Shown one piece after another: positions 44,240 to 57,100 of a stretch of 64,000 nucleotides of DNA (position 1 is its first letter; the number at the start of each line of letters is the position of its first letter). The stretch comes from Rosa chinensis (Eukaryota; Streptophyta; Magnoliopsida; Rosales; Rosaceae): NCBI RefSeq assembly GCF_002994745.2, contig NC_037094.1, positions 21,429,001-21,493,000 on the forward strand, given 5' to 3'. Both the position numbers and the translations under genes were made by a program. The notes beneath the pieces are model-generated. The model was given only the letters and a program-made list of their open reading frames with translations, did no database searches and was not told the origin of the DNA.

Positions 44240-47200
44240 AACTACTCTTTCACAAACTAAAAAAAAACCTAAGCGCCGCTCCTCCTTGCGACGCCTCTAA
44301 GGCCAGTACGACATCTTCCGGCCACCATGCTGCAAGGAAATATCCTTGAATGGAACTGCAGGGGTATTGTTAACCTCAAAACTCAACGTGCGTTGATTGA
44401 TTTGGTCCATGCTAAGAGACCTTACCTCATCTTCTTGGCTGAAACCCTAGCAACTCCACAACTGATCAATGCGCTCACATCCCGTATGGGGTTTGTGGAT
44501 AATATTTGTTTCCCCAAGCAGCAGGCATCTCAAGGTCTTGCATTGCTGTGGAGTTCTAAACTCCATGTGGATCTCAGATCTAGGTCTGCACACCATATTG
44601 ACGCTGAAGTAAGGGAGGTGGGAAGGAATGAAGTGTGGCGTTTCACCGGTATTTATGGTTTTGCTGCTAGGGAAAAGCGCTATAAAACTTGGCCCTTGAT
44701 TAATACCTTAGCAGCAGAACTTGCACTCTCCCTTGGTTAATGGACGGGGATTTCAATGAGCTAATAACAAGGAATGATAAGTCAGGTGGCCCTCCTAGGG
44801 CATGGGCGCCAATGTCTTTGTTTAGATCCACGATGGAGGCTGCTGGTTTGTTTGATATGGGATATGTAGGTGGCCGTTTTACTTGGTTCAACAAATTCAC
44901 AAAGGAGTGATTGGATTGCTGCTTCCAGTTGCTATCTTGGAAGCAAATCTTCCCCTTAATCAAAACTATCACGTTGCCTCCCTCTGACTGAGATCATAAT
45001 CTTCTGCTCATTGAGGCTAAGGTTGAAAGTGCAAAATTACAGAGAGGCAAAAATAGGTTTCGTTTCGAAGAGGTTTGGCACGGCAATGAGCAGTGTATTG
45101 AAAGTATTAAAAGGCATTGGGCTACTCCTTTGACTGGTAATATGTTGCAACGACTTGGCTCCAATATACATGTAACTGGTCAACACCTTATGCAGTGGCA
45201 TGGACCGGAATTTCAAAAGTAGAAGGGTGAGCTTATACAAGTCCAAGAGAAATTGCAGGTTCTTATGCGACAACCCTACTCTCTCTGGCAGTATGAAGAG
45301 CAGCGTGCCTTACATATCCAACAGAGTCAACTTTTAGCACTACAAGAAAAGTATTGGAGGCAAAGATCCAAGGCTATAGGGCTAAAAGATGGTGATCGAA
45401 ACTCTACATTCTTTCACCGCAAGGCATCCAATAAAAAGAACCGAAACTCAATTCATGGTCTAACAAATGAGTTGGGAGAATAGACTGATGATCCTAGGGA
45501 AGTCAAGCGTCTCTTGCTTGATTTTTACAACATGACTTTTACTTCTGAGGGTCTAGATGATGCTACCATCTCTGAGATATTCAGAGCAGCTTCAATGAAA
45601 GTCAGGGCCTTGATGAATGATGATTTGAATTTACCCTACTCAGATGATGAAATCAGGGCAACCTTGTTTCAAATGCATCCATCGAAGAGTCCAAAACCGG
45701 ATGGTATGTCTCCTTTCTTCTTTCAAAAATATTGGCATATTGTAGGTCTTGATGTGTGTACTACTATTCGTAATTTCTCAGAGAAAGGTGAAATTTGGAA
45801 AGAGTCCAACTACACTTATATCTGCCTCATTCCAAAAATCAAATCCCCTACTGTTGCCTCTCACTTTCGGCCTATAGCACTATGCAATGTAATTTACAGA
45901 ATCAGTTCCAAGGTCATTGCAAATAGGTTGAAAAAATGGCTCCCGGATATCATCTCCCCACTTCAAAGTGCGTATGTTCCTGGGAGATTGATCCCAGACA
46001 ACACTTTAGTTGCTACGGAGGCTGCACATTTCATGCATAAGGTTAAATCACAGGAAGAAGACTTCTTTTCTCTGAAGCTTGATATTAGTAAGGCTTATGA
46101 CCGGCTAGAATGGCCTTTCCTTCATTCTATGTTAGTAAAGCTTGGTTTCTCCTCCAAGTGGATTGATATGGTCATGAGTTGTGTTACTTCTGTCAGTTGC
46201 AACATTCTTGTGCAGGGTGAACCATCTTAGCATATCTACCCTACTAGAGGCATCAGACAGGGTGATCCCTTATCACCGTACTAATCTCACAAGCAGTTGA
46301 ATCTGTGGCCATTCAGGGCTTAAAAATGTGTCCACACCTCCAATTTTGCATCACTTATTTTTTGCAGATGATAGTCTCTTATTTGGAGGGGCTACCGTTG
46401 CAAAATGTATTACTTACAGACAAATCTTGAATACCTATGAAAGGGCATCTGGTCAGAAAATGAATTTTCAGAAGAGTAGTGTGGTATTTAGTCGCAATGT
46501 TCCCTCGGAAGTTTAGCATGAATTGGCTGCAATTTTGGAGGTTGAAGGTGTTGAGGAGCATGACAGGTATTTGGGGTTTCCTATGCGTGTCAGAAAATCA
46601 AAAACTCAAATTTTCCAATACATAAAAGAGAAACTATCCAACAAGTTGGAAAATTGGAAAGCAAAGATCTGAAGTTGTGTAGGCAAAGAGATTTTGATCA
46701 AAGCGGTCGCTCAAACTATGCCATTGTATGCTATGAATTGTCACTTGCTACCGAAGACCGTATGTGATGATGTACATAAGCTCTATGCCTCTATCTTCTA
46801 GGGTGATACCAATGACAAAAAGAAGATTCATTGGAGAAGTTGGGAGAAACTGTGTCTAACAAAGCATGAATGTGGTATGGGATTTAAGAATATCTATGCA
46901 TACAATCTTGTTATGTTAGCTAAGCAAGGTTGGAGGATTGTTACAAACCCTACTTCTCTTATTGCTAGACTTTATAAAGCCAGGTACTTTCCACATTGTG
47001 ATATCTGGTAGGCTGAACTTGGGGATGCTCCCTCCTTTTCTTGGTGAAGCATTCTAGCTGGCCGTTTGGTTTTTAAAGCTGGTACTAAATGGAGAATTGG
47101 TGATGACCTGAAAGTAAATGTTTGGAGTGATAGCTGGGTACCAAACTGTCCACAATACCTAGTTTAGAAGCCAGAAGAAACGCCAATTGAGTTTGTAACT

Positions 47201-48435
47201 GATCTTATTGACTCATAGGCAAGACATTGGCTTCCAGACAGCATCCATGCTACTTTTCATCCCACTGTAGCTGTTAAAGTGCTTAGCATCCCATTTGGTA
47301 GACAACCGGGACCGGATATGCATTACTGGTACTTGGAAATGAGGGGTGGCTTTACGGATAAGAGTGCATATTGGATTGCCCGTGATCATGTTCTCAACAA
47401 TGTCCTAGTGTCCACATCCAATGGGGACCCCTTAAAGGAGCTATGGAGGAAATTATGGAAAGCTCAAGTCCCTGGGAAAGTTCAAATTTGTGCTTGGCGA
47501 GCATGCTGTAACTTACTGCCTACCAAAGAGAGACTCACAACAAAAGGTTATGCATGGGACCTTCAGTGCCTTTTGTGCAATTACAGGATTGAAGACAACG
47601 CTCATTTATTTTGTCAGTGTCCTTTAGCATGTTCTCTACTATCTCAAGCTCCATTTCACCCTCAAAGCTCGTTATTGCCTCAAATCAACTTCAAAAAGGG
47701 GATGTTGGAACAAGCTATGCATCTTAAAATGGAGACTTTTGAGAAGTTACTCGTGTTGATCTGGGGCCTGTGGACCAACCGGAATACAAAGCTTTGGGAG
47801 GACACTACTAGCAGTACAGCTGACATACTCTTCAAGTGCTTGTCTTGGCTTGCAGAATTCCAAAAGTCTAGCGCCACTCCGCCTACACCGAGATCCTATA
47901 CTCCACCGACTTGGGAACCAGCTAAAACTGCAGAATTTAAACACAATATTGATGGGGCTTTTATGCCTCATATGACTAAGGGAGGCATTGGTGGACTTCT
48001 CCGAACCTCAAGTGGAAAAGTGGCAGCTGCTTTTCACTTTGTCTCCCCGTTTATCAGTTCTGCATACCATGTTGAACTGCTGGCCATTTTGGCAGGGCTA
48101 GAGCTTATTAAGCAGCATGATTATCGATATGTTTTTATTGAGACTGACTGTCAGGTGGCAGTTCATGATATATATTTTTGCTCCTCCATACGTACTGTGT
48201 ATGAATCCATCATTGATGACATTCAAGATACTTTGAAGGAGATGCAGCATGTGCAGATTTGTTATGTCCCCCGTACTTGCAACAGAGCTGCTCATTGCCT
48301 GGCTAGTATAGGTTTTGAATCTGACCAAAGTATGTTTTGGTATGACTCCACTCCAGATTGTATTGAGGACTTAGTCCAACGAGAGACCCCAACTCCCACT
48401 TAATCTAATAAAGCTAAATTCTTTTGCCTTCAAAA
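44240..48435 (+). mobile_element. L1-type LINE, 4.2 kb, decayed
   Basis: The element lies between two copies of AATCAAATATTGGATTAGA (44221-44239 and 50221-50239); the right copy is displaced by a later insertion. It has an 87-bp leader, an ORF2-like region and a short 3' end (aataaagc, then an A-rich tail). No ORF1 is present, so it is 5'-truncated or lacked one. Confidence 0.85.
44327..48403 (+). pseudogene. LINE ORF2: endonuclease, reverse transcriptase, zf-RVT, RNase H (broken)
   Basis: Domains in order: EEP endonuclease (ILEWNCRGIVN at the start; DGDFNELI after a frameshift near 44740), a linker (45253-45480), reverse transcriptase (PSKSPKPDGMSPFFFQKYW, LKLDISKAYDRLEW, the catalytic FFADD at about 46360), zf-RVT (WKAQVPGKVQICAWRACCNL and CLLC...HLFCQCP) and RNase H (NIDGAF..., ETDCQ, YVPRTCNRAAHCLA). 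The reading is broken by in-frame stops (for example near 44908, 44990, 45481, 46228, 46514) and frameshifts. The last 374 codons (47279-48403) are open. It cannot make a working polyprotein, but it is young enough for all domains to be plain. Confidence 0.9.
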
Positions 48436-48799
48436 AATCAAAGGGCTTTTGTCCATTTACACCATTTTTAGAGATTTTTTTCTCACTTACCCCATTAAGT
48501 TTTTTTAATTCCCTCTTACCCAAAACACTCTAAGGAGGTCTTCCCTAATACCCCATTAAGATTTTTTTTTGTTTTTTTAATTTTTTTAATACCATTTTAC
48601 ACTCATCCCTTTGTTACTTAGAGAAAGAGAGAGAGAAACCATGGGAGATTTCGCCGGAGCCAGGTGACCGGCATCGGGAATCCGGTAAACTTTCGCCGAA
48701 TTCCGGTCAACGGTCGCCTGATTCCGGTCAACTTTTTCCGGATTCCGGTCACCGGCTACTGCCCACCGGAATTTGCTGAAAATCTCACCGGAAAGTTTT

Positions 48800-49180
48800 T
48801 TTTGCCCCCAATAGACATCTATTACTCCCTAATAGAGGGGGAATAAATGTCTATTGCCCCCCAATAGACGACTATCAGCCATGTATTGCCCCCCAATAGA
48901 GAGACAATAGACCTCTATTGCCTCCCAATAGACGACTATCAGCCATGTATTGCCCCTCAATAGATGACTATCAGCCATGTATTGCTCCCCAATAGACGTC
49001 TATTGCTCTCTAATAGGACTTTCAATCGCCAGAATGAGAATTAATCTCCCTAAATTTAGACAAATAAAACTTTGATTATATAAAAAAAAAAAGGAGATTA
49101 CATTAATTCAAAACGTCTTTTGCCCTCTAATAGACGTCTATTGCCCTCCAATAGACGTCTATTGCCCCTAATAGACATTC
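48800..49180. repeat. Palindromic minisatellite
   Basis: Repeated ccccaatagacgtctattgcc-type units, some with actatcagccatgtattgcc between them. CAATAGACGTCTATTG is a perfect 16-bp palindrome at 48990-49005 and 49149-49164. Confidence 0.75.
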
Positions 49181-49566
49181 AAATTTTTTTTTCTTTCACT
49201 GTCCCGTTACTCAAAAAAAAAAAAAAAACTGATTGGGCACCCAGAAAATGATCTGGGCACCCATGTCATCTTCTCCTATCTTTCCGACTGCAGACCCGAG
49301 ACCGGAAGTAGTCTTCCAGCGAGGCAAAGATCGTGGATGATGTCGCTGACGTCCTCCGGGAGCTCGAGCCCAGAGCCTCCTCGAAACCCGATCTGATTCA
49401 CTCATTTCCATGTCGCTGACGTCCTCCGTGGATGATGGCCGTTTGCTTCGCCGTGACGGGATCTGCCTGGTCCAAATCAGTTCTCTCTTCGTTCTCTATG
49501 ACCTAAATTTCAATACTGAGAGGTTCAATTTCGAACAATAGTGAGGAATTGATTTATAGAGCTTGG

Positions 49567-49826
49567 ATTACTTCACTTACTTTGAATTGAGCTTGCTTCA
49601 TGTCTCTGGAGAGATCGGTGATTTTTTTGCGGAGATCGGGAAGGTCGTCGACGGCGGAGTCGAGGAGGGCCAGCCAGCCGGAGACTGCAACAGTGTTTTT
49701 GTTGAGGGATTTGCAGAGGGAGTGGCAGTGGATGAGGACGAAGATTTTGCCTTTGGAGTAAGACGACATCGTTTTGAGGTCGGCGGCGATGCCCCTGAGG
49801 GCCGTGAGGACGGAAGGCGACACCAC
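49567..49826 (-). pseudogene. Exon-like captured fragment in the MULE
   Basis: An open stretch on the minus strand reads ALRGIAADLKTMSSYSKGK, then VLIHCHSLCKSLNKNTVAVS, then LPDLRKKITDLSRDMKQAQF, and ends at a good splice donor (CAAA|GTAAGTG). It looks like a real host exon that was copied into the element. I do not recognise the parent protein with confidence. There is no complete gene around it. Confidence 0.5.
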
Positions 49827-50253
49827 ATGAAACCGGAAACGAAGCCAGTATATTCCTCCGATCTCCGAGTTGCTGCGTCGTCACCGGAGCTGGAGGAGAG
49901 AGGGAGATGGCATGGGTCGAACGTTGGAGCTGGAGGAAAGAGAGAGAGGGTCGTGTCGAGCGTCGGAGCCAGAGGAGAGGGAGGACTGGGTCGATCGCTG
50001 GAGCCAGAGGAGAGAGAGCCGGAGGTCAGTTGGGAGAGATGGGGGAAAGAGGAGAGAGAGTCAGAGAGATTGATATTGAGTTGTGAAGCTGTAATTTATT
50101 AATTGTGTTTAGGGTAAAATAGTCATTTGTTGTTAAATTGTGTAGGTGGGAAGAAAAAACTGTTGCTGGGGTAAGTGAGATAATTTTTTGTTATTTTGGT
50201 GCTTTTGGTCAAGGACCTAAAATCAAATATTGGATTAGATATCTACGTACTAA

Positions 50254-51748
50254 GAGCATCTTCCCTGGTAAGGCCAAATACCCATTTTTGGCTTACAACT
50301 CACTCCCACCATAAGCCGTTACACAAAGTCTAACAACAAAATTTAGCCTAGCAAAATTTTGAAGGCCATATCTAACCTCTTTTTTAGTAAGCCAAATTAG
50401 TGGGCCCCTTTTTTTGCTTCTTTATTTATTATCTTTATACATCTCAGTAATAATAATTTTATTATATATGTGTTATTTATAATGTTAGTATTTTGTTTTT
50501 GTTAAGAAAATATAATTTTATTACTTATCCATAGTCAGAAGACACGGACATCAATTGTTGTCTTATACCAAAATCATATATGACACAAGCCGCCACACAA
50601 ACTGACAGGTAACCCTCATTGTAAGAAAAATGAGATCACTTATTCTAAACAAACAACTAACAAGAGAATATCGTAACAAAAGAGGCAAGAGTTGCCTTGC
50701 ATATATGTGTTATGCTCAAAATTAAGAATACAAACTTAGGGAGCCATTATAATGAGGACTAGCTAGGGACTTTCTAATCAACGGTTTAAGACACCCACAT
50801 TTCGATTACATTACGGTAAATCAACAGTTAGATGTTTATGTATGTACAAGTAGATCACTTCTAAAAATTTTCCTCCAAATTGCTAATCGTTAAGGTATCA
50901 AACTAGATCAAATTAATGGACGAACCAAATCTGTCAATTATGAACCGTTCATATTCATAATTGATAAATCACGATTATGAATTCCTTAAGAATTTTCAAT
51001 TTGGTTGAAAATTTGCATAAATGATTTACACATGAATATTTAACCATTTGACGGTTGATTTGTGGAAATGTGATCGAAAAATGAGTCTAACAAAAAAGTC
51101 TTAAACTAGTCCTCATTTTAGTGATCCTTCATTAAAAGGGCTCCCACGAACTTACTTATGCATAGGTAATAAAGATTGCGGAACTTAGTACTTACCTGGT
51201 GTAGATATAGTCAATCTCGGTATTTCCTTTGAGCTATCCCTTAGGCTGTCTTTAATGGGCAGAGAACAATGTATGCTTGATAATAGCTAGAGAATGGACC
51301 AAGTACTTACGTAGGCAAACAAAACTAGCCACCTTCCCATAAAAGTTTACTAGTCCTAATTGCAATAGGGATATCAATCTTGATTCATATACAAAAGAAT
51401 TAGAATCTAATGATACAAACCATTATATAAATTTTATCCTCAATGCAGGAGAAATTAAGTTAGACTAGCACAACTCTATCCAATTACTTTTTCTGCAAGT
51501 AGAGTAGCAAGTTGGAGTGTCGAGATTGGTAAGTCCACAAGGTATTGTAAGATTATGTAAACTATTGCAAGAATTTTGTGTTTATCTACAGCCCAACCAG
51601 CGATTCACATGGATATGCCCCTCATATGGTAGCAACACTGTTTTTTATTGATAGGTCAAAAAGGTATGTTGAAGGTAATATTCTATTTTAGTAAACTAAA
51701 TCCCTAGCTAAATCCATTTGGATTTTGGCCTATAATGGAAGATGCCCC
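50254..51748. mobile_element. TIR element (1.5 kb), non-autonomous
   Basis: Left end GAGCATCTTCCCTGGTAAGG and right end, in reverse complement, GGGGCATCTTCCATTATAGG, both followed by CCAAA, so terminal inverted repeats of about 26 bp. No transposase. A nested copy of the MITE family seen at 11690-12003 lies at about 50745-51130. Target duplication not clear. Confidence 0.55.
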
Positions 51749-53113
51749 AAATTAAGGTTTTCATTTCGTTGAACTTTAACCTCATCCATCATTCGACATC
51801 GCATCATTAGCCAGTAAAAACCATGGTTTTTAATGATGACTTTTGTTTAACCTATTCACATAATAAAAGCCTAAAGCCGAGCAGCGTGGCAATTATAAAG
51901 CCTTTCCCCTCATCTTACGTTAGGCTTTTCTTTTTGACCTTTTCGATATTATGTCATTACTTTGATCACTTTGGTCCAGCCTGATTTGCTTCAATAGTCA
52001 ATATTCAAATAAAGCTATTCATATGCCAAAACTCCAGAAACCGTTGGCGTGTCTGTTTCTTCTTCCCTCCTTCTTCTCTCTCCTCCATTGAAACTGCTCA
52101 GATCCCATCACTTCTTTCTATTCAAATCAGCTGCCCTTCTGCTCCACTGAATCAAGGTACAATTTTTACATCCTTCTGCTTATTGGTTATGTATCAAAAT
52201 GGTGCTAATTGCTTAGTTTCCATTACTGGGTTTTGAAGTTTGATCAAGAATTGATATTTTATGATGATTTTCGCCAAAGGGCTCTGCTTTGTTCAAACCA
52301 ATGTCATAATGATTGAAAAAGATGAATACTTTGTAGACTGTTATTGGTTTTTTGTGTGATGAAGATGAAGGACGATTTGGTTTGCTGTTAATGGTGGAAA
52401 ATTGAATTTACCAAATTGGGTTTGGTCCAGGCTGTTGGATTTGATGGCTTGGCTTATTTGATTGTAGTGTTTAGTCTAGTTGGTTAGAAGTTAGTATGGT
52501 TAAGATTCTAAGTAGTTTTGGTCTGACAGTTTAGGATGAAATTTTGCTCCAAGCTTGAAACGTAAAGAATGAATTTTGTTATGGAGTTGCTTTTGCATAG
52601 AGCCGGATTATGTATATATTATTACAACATAAAATATTTATGTTTCTCTTTTTCTGTTTTGGTCATAAAGATTTTAGTTTCTCTGTGCTGTAATGTTCAT
52701 GTGGAAGTCAGTTCCTTTTATCGCCATTTCTGTTGTCTTCGGACTTCTGATCTGTGGTTTCCCATAATTGTTTCTTTTGGTCACTGCAAAATTTTGAATG
52801 ACAATCATTGTAAACTTGTAAGTTGTAACTAGTCCTTTTATTTCTCTCTCACATATCTTCTTTTTGATTATGTACCAGGAAACTGCTTTTATACCTTTCG
52901 GAGGGGTGAGGGATTTAAGGCCTGGACATTATCAAGCACCTCGAATTATCGAAATTCGGGTGGGGATGTTGTTAAGAAAGGTGGGATTTCCAAAACCAGA
53001 CCCCTAGTTGAGGGTTGAGGAGAATTGTACAATATGCTCATTATATGGTTTTTGGGATCATCTCTGTTACATTTTCATGTGTTGGCAAGATTGAGACCTT
53101 GTAGTACAATGAG
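51749..53113 (+). promoter_or_regulatory. Promoter and leader of the GT47 gene
   Basis: The stretch upstream of the GT47 start. A CT-rich leader lies at about 52060-52156. A plausible leader intron runs from GTACAATT at 52157 to AG at 52877-52878, with a second leader exon 52879-53113. The small frame at 52569-52832 falls in this intron and is not a gene. A clear TATA box was not found. Confidence 0.45.
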
Positions 53114-55935
53114 ATGAGAGAGTTATTGCAGAGTTTTGCTGTGATCATAATGAAAGAGTTTTTCCGGCTCTGTGCTGGGTTAAAAATTGACTGGAAAAGG
53201 TTGATCTTTGCTGGGGCCTTTATGACAACAGCCGGTGTGATTCTGCAAATGTTTCTACTTAATGATCCACTTGACATGTGGCCCCTCTCTCTACCCATTG
53301 CAAATGTGTCAGACGAATCGTTGAACAGTATCAGGAGCTTTAATCAGACCTTTAGTGAGGGAAGGGTCAAAAGATTGGAACTCATTTCTGCTGATGTTCC
53401 CATTGTTCCACCAGACTCTTCTCTTAAGTTGAATCTCTCTATTCCAGTTATGCCATATATTGGCACAGTTCCTACAGGGAGATCAAGAAGGAGAAAGAAA
53501 GAGGGAAATGTAGATAACATGTCAAAGGTCATACCTCCTCCTAACCCTCCACGTATACATGTGCCTTATCGTTTGCAGGTAGTCTTATTCCTTTTCCATT
53601 GAATTACAGTACAGGAAGATGTTACTAGTTATCTTATTCTTACCACTATCACATGTAATTTTAGAAATTCATTTGGTCCTTGACACCCAATGAGGCACTT
53701 GTGTATGCGAAGAAAGAGATTGATCATGCCCCTGAAGTTATTGACGATCCTGATCTATATGCCCCTTTATTTCGAAATATGTCTGTTTTCAAAAGGTAAT
53801 CTCACGGTGCTGTCACTATTTTTCGTTCATCATTCTTGACTTCTAGTCAATAGCTCATACTTTATGTCTAGTAATTTAAGGTTTGAGATGTATAGTAGTA
53901 AGGGTAGTTAGAAATAAGGCTGTTCAGAGAATTTATCTGCATTGCATGGTCCAACAGAGATCAGAAGGAAGGTAACATGCATGCATGCCTTTAGGGTAAA
54001 ATATCCGAGATTTAAATTAATGTCTTCAAACACAAAATTTCATATTATTTATATCTTCTCTATTAATTAACACTTGATCCCCATCATTTAGTGAATATAT
54101 AGAAATTAATTTGAAAGTCTTTCTGAGACACTTAAAGATGGCTTTCAGTATTAGAGTTTTTGAAAATCTTATAGGTTCTTATGTTTTTCACTCTTCACAG
54201 CAATTGAGGTCTGAAATTATCTAGATAAAGACTGGAAAGAAAAAGGGAAATCATAGAATTTCATATGCTTAGTTCCATTTTGAAATGTCATTCATGTTTT
54301 CATTAATGCCTATGATACTATGAAGCCTTAATCTAGCCTCATTTCACACTGCCATATTGGTTGTCTATCCAGATTCAACTTCAATTCCTTTTTCTTTCTT
54401 TCCCAAATAATGTCTCTCAATGACTAGGTTCACTTCTATTTTCTAGATATCTAACAATTACCAGAATGTCTCAATTATTGGGTTCACCGGACTTCCTTTT
54501 CTTATGAATACTGAAGCATACTGACCATTAATTTTCCTAAATTTCAGGAGCTATGAGTTGATGGAATTGATACTTAAAGTTTACATTTACAGTGATGGGT
54601 CAAGGCCCATATTTCATGTACCTCATCTCAATGGAATTTATGCTTCTGAAGGATGGTTCATGAGGTTGATGGAGGGAAACAGGCAATTTGTCACAAGAGA
54701 CCCAGAAAAGGCTCACTTATTTTATCTTCCTTACAGCATGCGCCAATTGGAGTTGAAGCTTTATGTACCTGGTTCACATCAAATTAAACCACTGGCAATA
54801 TTCCTCAGAGACTATGTGAACATGATTGCTGGGAAGTATCCTTTCTGGAATCGCACACATGGGACAGATCATTTTCTTGTTGCTTGCCATGACTGGGTTG
54901 GTAATCTTTGATCCTTGTTATTTCCTTGTTACCGTCCCACGAAGAGTACCAAATTCCTGATAATCTGTTGTACTGTTTTGTATGTCTTTGAATATTATGT
55001 GTGGATTGTAGTAATTGGTCTAGAAAGTTGAAATACAAAATCAGCATTTTTTTTTCCCATCTTTTATTGCATATGTTCCTGGAAATTCTCACTTTATAGT
55101 CTGATTGGAAATATCTGTTTGTAATTTGAGAGTGATTTTGAAATTAAATATCATTCAGCTTATAGCTGTTTCTTATGAAGATCAACATTTACAAGGTCAT
55201 GCAGCTGTTATACTTACCTAAAATATCTCCTGTTCCGACCTTTTGCAGGGGCCTTACACAGTTACTCAGCACGAGGAACTGGCCAACAATACAATAAAAG
55301 CTCTATGCAACGCTGACACCTCAGAAAGAGTTTTTGTTGCTGGGAAGGATGTTTCACTGCCAGAAACTAATATTAGGAACCCCAGGGTTCCCCTTAGAAA
55401 TATTGGTGGATTAAGAGTGTCACAGCGCCCACTCCTTGCCTTCTTTGCAGGACGCATGCATGGCAGAGTCCGCCCGATACTTCTCAAGTACTGGCGGGAC
55501 AAACATGAGGACATGAAAATCTATGGGCCTCTGCCCTCTAGAATCTCCCGAAAGATGTCATATATCCAGCATATGAAGTCAAGTAAATTTTGTATTTGCC
55601 CAATGGGGTATGAAGTGAACAGCCCTAGGATCATTGAAGCCATATATTATGAGTGTGTCCCAGTGATAATTGCAGATAATTTCCCCCCTCCTTTGAGCGA
55701 CGTGCTAGACTGGAGCAAATTTTCTGTTATTGTGGCTGAGAAGGATATCCCCAAGTTACGAGAGATTTTATCGGCTATTCCTATGAGAAGATACATGGCA
55801 ATGCAAACAAATGTGAAAATGGTGAAAAGGCATTTTCTTTGGAATCGAAGGCCAATCAGATATGATTTATTCCATATGATTCTGCATTCCATCTGGTTAA
55901 GCAGATTGAGCCAGATTCAAATCCCAGAATCCTAG
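53114..55935 (+). CDS. Exostosin-like glycosyltransferase (GT47), type II membrane protein
   Basis: Four exons, 53114-53578, 53665-53795, 54548-54896 and 55249-55935, join in phase with GT-AG sites to a 543-residue protein. The start could also be the second Met (residue 13). A cytoplasmic stub and one membrane segment (LIFAGAFMTTAGVILQMFLL, about residues 31-50) precede a variable stem with a basic RRRKK patch. The exostosin domain begins near residue 195 (KVYIYSDGSRPIFHVP, then GIYASEGWFM) and continues through FLVACHDWGPYT, LLAFFAGRMHGRVRP and SPRIIEAIYYECVPVIIADN. This is the plant At3g07620/At5g03795-type group, Golgi enzymes thought to make cell-wall polysaccharides; donor and acceptor are not known from sequence. 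The last exon holds the family's most conserved block. Intact frame, ordinary length. Confidence 0.92.
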
Positions 55936-57100
55936 TATATGTTTAACAAGTGCTCTAGAGGATGTTAACTTCTCAAAATAGGTTTAGTTCGAATGAGGAG
56001 CTGTTTAGAGCAAGACTAGTGACTAAGATGCAAGTCCAAGAAGGGAAGCGACTGCTAATATTATGAAGGACTTCAACCAGCACTGGGGGCGTGCAACAGT
56101 TGTTTCATGGTTGGTGTCCCAAGTTCTTTGAACTGAAACATGGATGAATATTTTCTGGGATGACGAGGGTGGATGCCAAACTGAAAATTCTTACTGCAGG
56201 TATGCCTTTAATAATGCAAATGGATGCTTGACTCTTTGGCTTGTGACTAATAACTCTAAACTCCCATAGTCTTTATTTTTTTTTGGAGACTGCAGTGCTG
56301 GTAGCATATGGGTTCTTGTCACATGCATCGTAGGGGCTTCGGCTTTGCGTCTGTGGCCCTTTTTATTTATTTATTATTATTATTTTTTAAGTCAATAGGT
56401 GAGGAGAAAAAAGAGTCCTGGATTGCATTTCAGGATACAGAGAAAAGCCACCATCCCTTGATCTGCTAATCAATTAAAAAAAAAAAAAAAAAAAAAAAAG
56501 CTTATTGATAGAGTATTTTCTATTGTTTGTACTCAGTGTAGTGTAGTATATTTGATGTTTAATTTCTGAAATCAGTGTGACCAACTTTTTAATACAACAT
56601 TGATTTGCTCATCCATTGCAGGAAAGATGAAATGCATGAGTCTCCATAGCTTCTCAAACAAAGCTCTGATGTTCCATTACAATTTTTTGATCATTGCCCT
56701 TTATACCATATACAGATGACCCTATATGCTTCCATTATGCAAGTTGAGTTTGCCTTTGTTCTAGAAGTAAGCAATAATTCTTGACGCTGAAATTGAAATC
56801 ATTTAGAACAAACATTTGGGATTCTCGCAAACAAGTTATATACATACAGGATAGGTGGTTCTTATTGTGGGGTGCGATTTTGATGTTTTCTTTATGTACA
56901 GATAGTGTTTTCCTTTTGTTGGAGAATATTTTGAGTTGGAAGTCTGTAAATAGTGCTGCCGACATGTAAATCATTTTCGAACAATTTTTTTTATATAACC
57001 TGACCTGCATACCGATCATGTAGGTTCTTATATATGAACAGTTATGACTTTGATGCTTTCAAATTATTATTATTATTATTATTATTTTTATGCGAAAAGA
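55936..57100. other. Gene-free stretch after the GT47 gene
   Basis: Contains the 3' UTR of the GT47 gene, a (TTA)n run (56366-56385), a long A-run at about 56476-56499 that may be a retroposon tail, and a (TTA)n run (57065-57088). No gene is supported; the opposing frames at 56735-57019 and 56781-56969 are mutual shadows. Confidence 0.45.

Larger units (their letters stand above)
48443..50218. mobile_element. MULE-like element (1.78 kb) carrying gene-like fragment
   Basis: Flanked by perfect 9-bp repeats AAAATCAAA (48434-48442 and 50219-50227). Its ends are imperfect inverted repeats of about 52 bp with an exact inner block CTCACTTACCCCA (48482-48494) / tggggtaagtgag (50167-50179). The interior holds proline/CCGG-rich repeats (48650-48790), a palindromic minisatellite of caatagacgtctattg type (48800-49180), and an exon-like segment on the minus strand (49554-49826). 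No transposase was seen. The pattern fits a Pack-MULE. Confidence 0.75.

Noticed and set aside
49563..50102. 179-codon plus-strand ORF rich in Glu/Gly/Arg
   Set aside because: It is the antisense of the exon-like minus-strand segment plus a GA-rich tail; codon content reflects low complexity.
56735..57019. Opposing ORFs downstream of the GT47 gene
   Set aside because: Mutual antisense shadows in AT-rich sequence without a recognisable domain.
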